Shown here one piece after another: positions 6,778 to 13,286 of a DNA stretch of 15,614 bases. The stretch lies in assembly GCA_003820635.1 (NCBI GenBank), contig RPOS01000061.1:1-15614 (forward strand). Direction: 5' to 3'. The stretch's first letter is position 1; every line of letters begins with the position of its first letter. The position numbers and the translations under genes were made by a program. The notes below the pieces were generated by a model that saw only the letters and a list, made by a program, of their open reading frames with translations, was not told the origin of the DNA and did not search any database. Source of the stretch: Verrucomicrobiaceae bacterium. GTDB lineage: Bacteria; Verrucomicrobiota; Verrucomicrobiae; Verrucomicrobiales; Akkermansiaceae.

Positions 6778-7655
6778 TCACTCCACCGTGGCGGAGAAGG
6801 ACACCGGTTTCACTTCGTCCGCCAGCAGTGTGGCGACGAGTGAATCGTTGTGCTCCTTGCCGAAGCGCTCTAACAGCGCCCGGTGCGCCAGCAGCGCGTC
6901 GCGATGCGCCGGATCAGCCGCGCAGTTGACCGTTTTGCCCGGATCGTTTTGCAGATCCACCAGCGACTCGCGCTGGTTTCCGTATCTGTAAACGCAGTAT
7001 TTGTATCGCTCGGAGCGCGCCATGCGCCCTTCCAGCCGCGGTTTCATGCCGTCGATCCGGCTGCTCTGGGCGAGATGGTTCTGGGCCACGATGTGATCCC
7101 GCCACGCGATGCCGCCGCCGCTATTGAGCAAGGGCACGAGGCTGCGGCCGGGCAGTTGTTCCGGCACATCCATGCCGGCCATGTCCATTAGCGTGGGCAG
7201 CAGGTCGATGCCCGTGTTGACCAGCTTGTCCGTGGTGGCCGTGCGGGCCACGCCCTTGCCGGTGATGATGGGCGGAATGCGTGCGGACTCTTCATAGAAG
7301 ACGGTTGTCTGGTTCCAGCCATGCTCCTTGGGGTTCTTGATGTTGAAGGGCAGGTGCACTTGCCGCTGTAAGCCGTCTTGTAGCCGCCCTTCTGCAACCA
7401 GGCTCCCATGCTGGGGAATTTTTCCGTCGGGACTTTGACTTGGAGATCATCGTTCTTCATGACGCCGGCCTCATGCGAGTAGCGGCCTGTGAATGCGGAT
7501 GCGCGGAAGGGCACGCACAGTGGATTGGAAGAGTAGGCCCGCGTGAACAGGAGCCCTGTTTCCGCCAAGCCGTCCATCGCCGGGGCGTGTGGATGAACTC
7601 CTTTCCCATCCGGCAGGTATCAAGGTGAAAGCATGCGAGCAGGACCGGAAGTGCC
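6778..7655 (-). pseudogene. Decayed sulfatase gene
   Basis: Remnant of a formylglycine-dependent sulfatase. Reading on the minus strand, LPVLLACF (a possible signal-peptide trace) runs into MGKEFIHTP. Near 7580 an indel shifts the frame to MDGLAETGLLFTRAYSSNP and the active-site motif LCVPFRAS (CxPxR, with Phe where Ser or Ala is usual), then FTGRYSHEAGV and TAYSGK. At about 7357 one G is missing, turning the expected GKWHLP into a frameshift. HLPFNIKNP is then followed at once by KEHGWNQTTVFYEESARIP, so the central part of the enzyme (some 150-250 residues, judged from usual lengths) is gone. The C-terminal part (NTGIDLLPTLMDMAG, PGRSLVPLL) is intact to the stop at 6778. About 290 codons survive of roughly 450-520. 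It converges on the hydrolase remnant. Confidence 0.85.
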
Positions 7656-7699
7656 GCGCGTTCGCCAAGCGGTCCAAACGAGAGATGTTCCTTTCCAAT

Positions 7700-7728
7700 T
7701 CGACAATCGCCGGAACCGGTCCTAGCTT
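7700..7728 (+). promoter_or_regulatory. Putative sigma-70-type promoter for the primase-like operon
   Basis: TCGACA (7700-7705) and TAGCTT (7723-7728) are separated by exactly 17 bp. The transcript would start near 7735, only about 5 nt before the ATG at 7740, so the message may be leaderless. That fits the absence of a Shine-Dalgarno sequence there. Both boxes deviate from consensus, so the call is tentative. Confidence 0.35.
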
Positions 7729-7739
7729 GCTCCACTCTC

Positions 7740-9155
7740 ATGACGGGCAGCGGTCATTCTCCCGGCGGGCTGGTTTCTCCAACCCTGCGGGAAGTCTGGC
7801 GGGACCCCACGGTCCGGCAGCGTATCGTCGAATACCTCGGCGGACGCCGCCTGCGCGAGGCCACCTGCGCGTTTCTCGGCAGCCTGGATGCGGAAAACCC
7901 ATCGCTCTTCATGCGTCATTCGCCGGACGCGCTCGATCGCATGCTCGACGACGGCTGTGAACTGGCGCGCTCGCTTGAGGACCGGGTGTCGTTGCTCATT
8001 CATCTGGACATCGAATATGTCAACTTCGACGACCCGGCTGCGGCCTATGTCGACGCACCGCGGATCTTCCGCCTGCAACAGCCGTTGGTGGAGGCGATCG
8101 AGGCGTGCTTGCTGGCTTTCGGCATCCGCTACCTGCATTTGGTCACCGGGCAGGGCCATCACTTCGTGTGGCGCATTCCAAAGGAATCGGCGGTCGCGCG
8201 CGCCATCGCGGAACTCTCGATTTGCACGCCGCCGGATGTGGTCACGCCGCCAGCCGATCCCTTGTTTCCGCATCTCGCGCTGCTGATGGAGCACTTCGCG
8301 CATCTGGTGAAACGTGATGCCGCGCCGTTGTGCGATATCCCGGTGGAAATCACCGCGCAACACGTGGGCCCCGGCGCATCCGGCATGCGTGAGATGCTTT
8401 CCATCGATCTATCGGAATACGGGGATCCACTGCACAGCAGGATGATTCGCATTCCCTACACGGTTTACCGCAAGCCGTGGTTGTCAGGCTTGATCAGCCG
8501 CATGGGCATCGAGGACCAGGTGAACGAGTTCTTCACCCTGCCACTCCACGAAATGGGGCTTTCGCAACTGCTCAAGGAGCGCCACCAGCCGGCCAAAATC
8601 ACCGCGCTGGCCCGCCGCGCCGGAGTGAATATTCCCTTGCAGGAACGAGGCACCGCGCGGTTGATGGATGATTACCTGCGCTCGGACCTGTGCGCTTTCC
8701 ACCGGAGTTTCTATGCCATACCACAGGACCATCCCTCGCAGTGGGCGGAGGGTTATGACATGACTCCGCTCGAAATGCTTCCACCTTGTGCGGCGCATGT
8801 TCTCACGCAAGCAAACGACTGGCTGCTCAAGCCATCCGGCATCCAACTCGTCACGCGCTGCCTGCTGGCGCTCGGCTGGCACCCGCGGCACATCGCCGGG
8901 CTGATCCGCTCGAAGTTCGCCAACCCGGCCTACGGCTGGGGCGACAAGTGGCGCGAGTATGACCCGGCGATGCGCGCCGAGTTTTACGTCCGCCTGTTCG
9001 CCGGACAGATCGCCACCGGGCTGGATCGTGGCATTGATTTCAACTGCGTTTCACAACAGGAAAAACAATTCTGCTGGAACCCCTGCGGCTGCTCGCTGGA
9101 TCCGTTCCATGCCGGACTTGACGAACGCTTCAACCCCAAACCCACACCACCATGA
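7740..9155 (+). CDS. Putative primase-polymerase of the archaeo-eukaryotic primase superfamily, with PriL-like C-terminal domain
   Basis: A 471-residue soluble protein; I recognise no named family, but its motifs read like an AEP primase/primase-polymerase. HLDIEYVN (D90, E92) fits motif I, the metal-binding acidic pair after a hydrophobic strand. HLVTGQGHHFVWRI (133-146) fits motif II, the S/T-G-x-G-x-H loop, with H141 as the nucleotide-binding His. MLSIDLSEYGD (D223) fits motif III, followed by RMIRIPYTVYRKPW (234-247), which resembles the basic 'R-L-P-x-S-x-x-x-K' strand after motif III. The C-terminal third has LPPC (C350), a helical stretch with RCLLALGWHPRHIAGLI, and a cysteine group C436, C445, C449 and C451, recalling the iron-sulfur domain of PriL. 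There is no signal peptide or membrane segment. Its stop overlaps the next start as ATGA, so the two products are probably made together. Coding potential is certain; the AEP call rests on short motifs and could be wrong. Confidence 0.6.
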   Translation: MTGSGHSPGGLVSPTLREVWRDPTVRQRIVEYLGGRRLREATCAFLGSLDAENPSLFMRHSPDALDRMLDDGCELARSLEDRVSLLIHLDIEYVNFDDPAAAYVDAPRIFRLQQPLVEAIEACLLAFGIRYLHLVTGQGHHFVWRIPKESAVARAIAELSICTPPDVVTPPADPLFPHLALLMEHFAHLVKRDAAPLCDIPVEITAQHVGPGASGMREMLSIDLSEYGDPLHSRMIRIPYTVYRKPWLSGLISRMGIEDQVNEFFTLPLHEMGLSQLLKERHQPAKITALARRAGVNIPLQERGTARLMDDYLRSDLCAFHRSFYAIPQDHPSQWAEGYDMTPLEMLPPCAAHVLTQANDWLLKPSGIQLVTRCLLALGWHPRHIAGLIRSKFANPAYGWGDKWREYDPAMRAEFYVRLFAGQIATGLDRGIDFNCVSQQEKQFCWNPCGCSLDPFHAGLDERFNPKPTPP

Positions 9156-9997
9156 GCGACTGGCGCTGCGGCATCTCCACCGGATGCTTTTACAAAACCG
9201 ACATCCTCCACGCGCTGCCCCAGGTGCGCGACGGCGGATTCAACACCATCGAGCTTTGCTCGTTTCCCGCGCACCTTGACTATCACAACCTTGGCCATGT
9301 GGAAAAAGCCGCGGAAATGATGCGGTCGCTAGGCATGGACGCCAATTCGTTCCACGCGCCGTTCGCGGATTCGATCGACATCTCATCGCCCGATGCCGGC
9401 CACCGCGCGCATGCCGTGCGGGAGGTGATCGCCGCCTGCGATGCGGCGGCCATCCTGCGTGCGAGTTATGTCGTGCTGCATCCCGGCCCCGAGCGCGAGG
9501 GCAGGCCGCTGCCGCGCGAATGGTATGACCGGATGCGGCACGCCGCGGATTCGCTCAACGAGGTGGCCGCGCACTGCCGGCATGCCGGGCTCACCCTGCT
9601 GCTGGAAAACATGCTGCCGCACCTGATGTTCGGCCACGTGAGCGACCTGATGTTTCTGTTAGGCGCGATCCGCGAGACCAATGTGGGCACCTGTCTGGAT
9701 ACCGGCCATGCGTTTCTCTCCAAGGACCTGCGCACCGTGGTTCACAAGCTCTCCGGCCACCTGCGCATGCTCCACGTCAACGACAACCACGGCGATCGCG
9801 ACGAACACCTCTCGCCCGGCGAGGGCGCGATCGACTGGATCTCGCTGGTGCGCCAGTTGCGGCAATGGAACTTCCACGGCCCGCTCATTTTGGAACTCGC
9901 CGACAGCGGCGAGCCGCCGGAGCGTATCATGCAGCGCGCCCGCGACGCGCGGGAATACCTGCGTGAGATCATCGCCCGGCAGACCGATGGCGTTTGA
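9152..9997 (+). CDS. TIM-barrel metalloprotein, AP endonuclease 2 / sugar isomerase family
   Basis: A 281-residue protein of the xylose isomerase-like TIM-barrel fold (the family holding endonuclease IV and many sugar isomerases/epimerases). The metal ligands are easy to place: H68 (SFHAPF), H110 (VVLHPG), E152 (LLLENM), D183 and H186 (CLDTGHAF), H208 (MLHVND), D217 and H219 (DRDEHLSPGEG) and E248 (LILELAD). These nine line up in order and rough spacing with the nine ligands of the trinuclear zinc site of E. coli endonuclease IV, including its D-x-H pair. However, D-x-H-L-x-P-G-x-G also occurs in sugar isomerases of this family, so a sugar substrate is equally possible from sequence. The ATG overlaps the stop of the primase-like gene. 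That coupling is the main reason to consider a DNA role. Confidence 0.85.
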   Translation: MSDWRCGISTGCFYKTDILHALPQVRDGGFNTIELCSFPAHLDYHNLGHVEKAAEMMRSLGMDANSFHAPFADSIDISSPDAGHRAHAVREVIAACDAAAILRASYVVLHPGPEREGRPLPREWYDRMRHAADSLNEVAAHCRHAGLTLLLENMLPHLMFGHVSDLMFLLGAIRETNVGTCLDTGHAFLSKDLRTVVHKLSGHLRMLHVNDNHGDRDEHLSPGEGAIDWISLVRQLRQWNFHGPLILELADSGEPPERIMQRARDAREYLREIIARQTDGV

Positions 9998-10059
9998 GGG
10001 CGCGTGGCATGCCATGGAACGCCGCAAGGTAGGGTTTGACCCCATGGCATCAGGCGCCC
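9998..10059. repeat. Large imperfect inverted repeat after the primase-like operon
   Basis: Left arm 9998-10017 and right arm 10042-10059 are inverted copies sharing GGGCGC and ATGCCATGG, with a small bulge and a mismatch between them, around a 24-nt loop. It begins on the base after the stop of the TIM-barrel gene. A T-run does not follow, so a classical intrinsic terminator is uncertain; it could also be an operator or RNA-stabilising hairpin. Confidence 0.55.
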
Positions 10060-10103
10060 TCCTCGCCTAGTTTCCTGATGTGGAAACACCACATTCCAAA
10101 GCC

Positions 10104-10247
10104 ATGAAAAAATCACTCAAACAAACCGTCATACTCCTCATCGCCTCCGTGCTCGTGGCGGCCTTCAGCGCGGGTTGCGGCACCGTCCGCGGCTTCGGAA
10201 GGGACGTCGAAACCGTCGGCGAAGGTATTGAAAAATCCACCCGTTAA
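10104..10247 (+). CDS. Entericidin A/B-like small lipoprotein
   Basis: A 47-residue peptide starting MKKSLKQTV with a hydrophobic stretch (about 8-22) and the lipobox-like FSAGC, so the mature lipoprotein would begin at C25. The mature part (CGTVRGFGRDVETVGEGIE) matches the entericidin pattern 'C-x-T-V-x-G-x-G-x-D-x-x-x-x-G-x-x-I/V'. Entericidins are envelope lipoproteins linked to stationary-phase or stress control of lysis in enterobacteria. Here it heads three tiny envelope genes on the same strand, 29 bp before the next. The family call is good; a toxin or antidote role is not shown. Confidence 0.8.
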   Translation: MKKSLKQTVILLIASVLVAAFSAGCGTVRGFGRDVETVGEGIEKSTR

Positions 10248-10276
10248 CCCATTCAAACCCGGAAAGAACCCATCCC

Positions 10277-10426
10277 ATGTTAATGACCATCGCCATCATC
10301 CTCCTGCTCCTGTGGGTTCTCGGTCTTGTGACCAGTTCCACGCTGGGAGGCTTCATCCATATCCTGCTGGTCGCGGCAGTCATCGTCATCCTTGTCCGGT
10401 TGATTCAAGGGCGGCGTGTTCTCTGA
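10277..10426 (+). CDS. lmo0937-type small membrane protein
   Basis: A 49-residue, almost wholly hydrophobic peptide. It has two membrane segments (about 3-19 and 24-42) joined by a short SSTLGGF turn, and ends in RLIQGRR. The pattern LWVLGLVTSSTLGGFIHILL is the hallmark of the lmo0937 family of small membrane proteins, whose function is unknown. They are common next to other small stress-type envelope genes in soil and water bacteria. GGAAAG lies about 10 bases before the ATG as a weak ribosome binding site. Confidence 0.82.
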   Translation: MLMTIAIILLLLWVLGLVTSSTLGGFIHILLVAAVIVILVRLIQGRRVL

Positions 10427-10454
10427 ACCGTGTGATATCCACCAACCCTCCACC

Positions 10455-10670
10455 ATGAACGCAAAATCCATTGTCGCGATCGTCCTGATCGTTCTGGGTG
10501 TGGTGGTGCTCGCCTACTCGGGCATCACCTTCACCACTCCGGGAGAGACGATCCAGTTCCTCGGAATGCGAATCGAAACCAGGGAGACGCACTTTATTCC
10601 ACCGGTCTTCGGAGCGCTCGCTCTCGTCGGCGGAATCGTGTTGCTGATCCTGAAGCCCAGGTCAGTCTGA
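10455..10670 (+). CDS. Small two-helix membrane protein
   Basis: A 71-residue protein with a first helix (about 4-22, SIVAIVLIVLGVVVLAYSG), a short loop with TTPGETIQFLGMRIETRETHFIPP, and a second helix (about 50-66), ending in KPRSV. The layout resembles small uncharacterised membrane proteins often annotated with DUF3185, though I am not sure of that family. The ATG at 10455 is chosen because the helix follows at once; an upstream in-frame extension would overlap the preceding gene. It is the third member of the small envelope gene run. Confidence 0.75.
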   Translation: MNAKSIVAIVLIVLGVVVLAYSGITFTTPGETIQFLGMRIETRETHFIPPVFGALALVGGIVLLILKPRSV

Positions 10671-11033
10671 TGGCCGATGTGGGTTCTATTTCTTCTCCGC
10701 GGACGCCATACCCACAATGTGGCGGCGAGGCATCAGGTATCGTTCTTGATGAGGCGTCCAAGCCTTCAGGCGACGGATGGCTTTTTCGTGGGAACCGAGA
10801 ATCCATTTGCCACGGTCCTCTTGCTGGCGGACGGTTAAAGCCGAGCGAATGCCGGAACAGGCGCTTGGGCACTGTCACGGTGAAAAATCAAATTCCCAGG
10901 CATTGGTGTTTTCTCCACTTGATCTGCCGGCAGGGCGCAGGAGCCCATTTCAGCACTGCGTGCATTCCACGCGGCGGATGAGGAGTGAAAATGGTGATTG
11001 CTGTCGATGGAAACCAATCCAACCCGGAACCCC
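10671..11033 (+). other. Leader/intergenic region without a supported gene
   Basis: About 360 bp between the small membrane genes and the response regulator. One + strand frame is open from 10670 to 10981, and its ATG overlaps the preceding stop. Its residue make-up (scattered Cys, Pro, Gly, Arg) and low GC at third positions are unlike the neighbours, so I do not call it coding. No clear terminator or strong promoter is visible; TTGGGC (10865) and TCAAAT (10888), 17 bp apart, are a weak promoter candidate. It could be a decayed gene or a long regulatory leader. Confidence 0.4.
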
Positions 11034-11711
11034 ATGAAGCGAATCTCTGTTCTGATCGTCGAAGACCACACGCTGGTGCGTGAAGGCTTGCGCTTGATGC
11101 TCAAACTTGAACCGGATATCGAAGTGGTAGGAGAGGCGCGGGACGGCCGCGAGGCGGTCACCATGGCCATGGAGCTGCACCCGGACGTGCTGTTGATGGA
11201 CATCGCCATGCCGGGGCTCAACGGCCTGGAGGCCACGCGCCAACTGGTCGAGATGCTTCCGGAAACCCGGATCATCATTCTCACCGCGCACTGTGATGAC
11301 GCCTATGTCAAAAGCGCGGTCGCATCCGGAGCGGTTGGCTTTCTTCTCAAACAGGATTCCACCCATGATGTCTGCCGGGCGATCCGCGAGGTGCATCGCG
11401 GCGGGATCTATTACAGCACCTCAATTTCGAAACGTTTCATCCGCATCAATCCCCAAGTGCGCGACCGGGCGGGAAAAGTTGGGAGAAAAGCCTCGCGGCT
11501 GACGTCGCGCGAGATGGAGGTGTTGCAACTGATTGCCGAAGGCAAAGCCAACAAGGAAACGGCGGAAGAGTTGGGCATCAGCATCAAGACCGTGGAGAAA
11601 CACCGCGGTCACCTGATGGACAAGCTCGACATTCACGACACCGCCGGCCTCACCCGCCATGCCATTGAAGCCGGCATTATCGAGAGCAGCGTGCAGGTCA
11701 CCATCCTGTGA
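11034..11711 (+). CDS. NarL/LuxR-type response regulator
   Basis: A 225-residue two-component regulator. The receiver domain (1-120) has the acidic pair E10-D11 in LIVEDH, the phospho-acceptor D56 in LLMDIAMPG, T84 in IILTAH and K106 in GFLLKQ. A linker of about 35 residues leads to a LuxR-type helix-turn-helix (about 155-215) with LTSREMEVLQLIAEGKANKE and the recognition helix region SIKTVEKHRGHLMDKL. The chosen ATG is preceded by GGAA at a good distance and gives MKRISVLIVEDH; an ATG nine codons upstream (11007) is possible. No sensor kinase is in the window, so it is an orphan here. It may control the flanking envelope genes (inference). It converges with the phospholipase D-type gene, 30 bp apart. 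Confidence 0.9.
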   Translation: MKRISVLIVEDHTLVREGLRLMLKLEPDIEVVGEARDGREAVTMAMELHPDVLLMDIAMPGLNGLEATRQLVEMLPETRIIILTAHCDDAYVKSAVASGAVGFLLKQDSTHDVCRAIREVHRGGIYYSTSISKRFIRINPQVRDRAGKVGRKASRLTSREMEVLQLIAEGKANKETAEELGISIKTVEKHRGHLMDKLDIHDTAGLTRHAIEAGIIESSVQVTIL

Positions 11712-11741
11712 AAGCCGGTCGCCGCGTTGTCGGTCATCGCG

Positions 11742-13178
11742 CTAAAGTTGATCCGCAAGGGTCTCGGCCAGGCTGTTGGCAATGCCTTTCGTCTCTTGTG
11801 GAAGGATTCTTCTGGACTGGCGCAAATCAGGCAGGAAGACGGCTTTCTCAAGCTCCTGAACCGCGGCGCGGCCCGCGAAAACGAGGTTGAGTTCGCGATT
11901 GATGCGCATGCTCAGGGTGTCGAAATTCGCAGAGCCGACGCTCGCCCAATCATCACAAATCATCACCTTGAGATGAGTCATTTTGGGATACATGAACACC
12001 TTGGCGCCCGCGTGAATCAGGCTTCTGGCGCTTGAAAGATTTCCCGCATCCATGAGGGTGGAATCCCCACCCTTAGGGATGATCACGCGCACATCCACCC
12101 CGCGGTGTGCGGCGGCCGCCACCGCCAGGACCAGGTCGTCATGTGCGAAGTAGGGATTCTGGATCCAGACGCGCTTGCGAGCACCGCGGATCGCGAGCAG
12201 CGAGGCATCGAGGATTTCATAACGTCCATCCACCGGATCCGTCCTCAAGATGCGCAGCGGGATTCCACCTGTCACCGGCGCGTGGCGCCGGAAGATCGCG
12301 GGCTTGCGCAACAGCGAGAAATCACCCCAAGGGCCGGCTTTGCTCCATGCCCGGCTGAACTCGCGAGACAGGGATTGGACGATTGGCCCTTCGACGCGGA
12401 CCATCAGGTCATGCCACTCGGAGTAATATTCGCGGCCGATGTTCATGCCTCCAAGAATGGCGCTTTGTTCGTCAAAGACGAGTAGCTTGGTGTGGTCGCA
12501 CACCAGCCAAGGATTGAGGGTGCGGCGGGCGCGGACCTTTGATTTTTCCTGCAAACAGGCGCTCATGTTTGCTGGCGGGACAAATCCGCGCGGGCCAAGT
12601 GTCCCGGGTGCCGACCTGTGGGCAAGCGTGCTTCCCAAATCGTCGAAGAGGACATGCACCGGGACTTCCGAAGCCCGGCCTTTCAAGACATCCGCGTAAC
12701 GGACGCCGATGTCATCATTGTCGAAAATATAGACCTGGAGCTTGATGGAGTGCCGCGCCGCGGTGATCTGGCGGTCAAGCTCGGGAAAAAAGGCGGGCCC
12801 ATCCACGAGCCATGTGAGCTTGCCAGCCTCGGCACTGGGAAACCTCATGCGGTCCAACAAGTCCTCAAACTCAGGAGTGCCCGGAGCCTCGGCGGACATG
12901 GATTGGACGGCGTGGTTGACAGGAGTGTTCGCACTGACGATTTCCCGCGGGCGATGCCATAGAACCGCCAGACCGAGCTTGGTGGTCGTCACCGGCTGTC
13001 GGGCCGCTGCGAGAGCCGTGGACCGGACCGCCACCATCGCGAGATTGCCGCCACTGGTGATGCCGTTGGTCGTTTGTTCCATCCGCACATTGGAAGAAGT
13101 GCCCGAGCAGGACACATGGAGCGTCACCAGGGCGGCGATGATCCCGCATTGCCAGGAATGGAGAAGGTGGGTTGACAT
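11742..13178 (-). CDS. Phospholipase D-family lipoprotein, cardiolipin synthase-like
   Basis: A 478-residue protein with two complete HKD motifs: H229-x-K231-(x4)-D236 in CDHTKLLVFDEQSAILGGMN, and H402-x-K404-(x4)-D409 in THLKVMICDDWASVGSANFD. This two-motif layout is that of bacterial cardiolipin synthases and related phosphatidyltransferases, which join phospholipids in the envelope. Instead of membrane helices it has a lipoprotein-like N-terminus (MSTHLLHSW, hydrophobic core, HVSC with C24), suggesting a periplasm-facing anchored enzyme. Residues 25-115 are a low-conservation linker. The start is set by the lipoprotein signal and by a promoter whose -10 box lies upstream of it; a longer open frame to 13265 would start before the predicted transcript. 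True substrate is unknown; a phospholipase or nuclease cannot be excluded. Confidence 0.85.
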   Translation of the reverse strand: MSTHLLHSWQCGIIAALVTLHVSCSGTSSNVRMEQTTNGITSGGNLAMVAVRSTALAAARQPVTTTKLGLAVLWHRPREIVSANTPVNHAVQSMSAEAPGTPEFEDLLDRMRFPSAEAGKLTWLVDGPAFFPELDRQITAARHSIKLQVYIFDNDDIGVRYADVLKGRASEVPVHVLFDDLGSTLAHRSAPGTLGPRGFVPPANMSACLQEKSKVRARRTLNPWLVCDHTKLLVFDEQSAILGGMNIGREYYSEWHDLMVRVEGPIVQSLSREFSRAWSKAGPWGDFSLLRKPAIFRRHAPVTGGIPLRILRTDPVDGRYEILDASLLAIRGARKRVWIQNPYFAHDDLVLAVAAAAHRGVDVRVIIPKGGDSTLMDAGNLSSARSLIHAGAKVFMYPKMTHLKVMICDDWASVGSANFDTLSMRINRELNLVFAGRAAVQELEKAVFLPDLRQSRRILPQETKGIANSLAETLADQL

Positions 13179-13207
13179 CACTGGAAGATAAGCACCCGAA
13201 TAATGAC

Positions 13208-13236
13208 ATGATAAGCGGGCCATTGCCCTGTTGCAA
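13208..13236 (-). promoter_or_regulatory. Putative sigma-70-type promoter for the phospholipase D-type gene
   Basis: On the minus strand, TTGCAA (13231-13236) and TATCAT (13208-13213) are separated by exactly 17 bp. The transcript would start near 13201, about 23 nt before the ATG at 13178. It lies in the 108-bp gap after the permease gene, so the lipase-like gene need not depend on read-through. Confidence 0.5.
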
Positions 13237-13286
13237 TCTGGATAACCGAAGCTGGTATCTGTCATGATTTGTATTTCTTTCAGCGG

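Noticed and set aside
10036..10073. Promoter TTGACC ... TAGTTT before the entericidin-like gene
   Set aside because: The spacing is 26 bp, too long for a sigma-70 promoter; no better -35 box fits the TAGTTT.
10670..10981. A 103-codon + strand open frame whose ATG overlaps the previous stop
   Set aside because: The overlap hinted at coupling, but residue make-up and low third-position GC do not look coding, and no family is recognisable.
13179..13265. Longer N-terminus for the phospholipase D-type protein
   Set aside because: It would begin upstream of the predicted transcript start and bury the lipoprotein signal.
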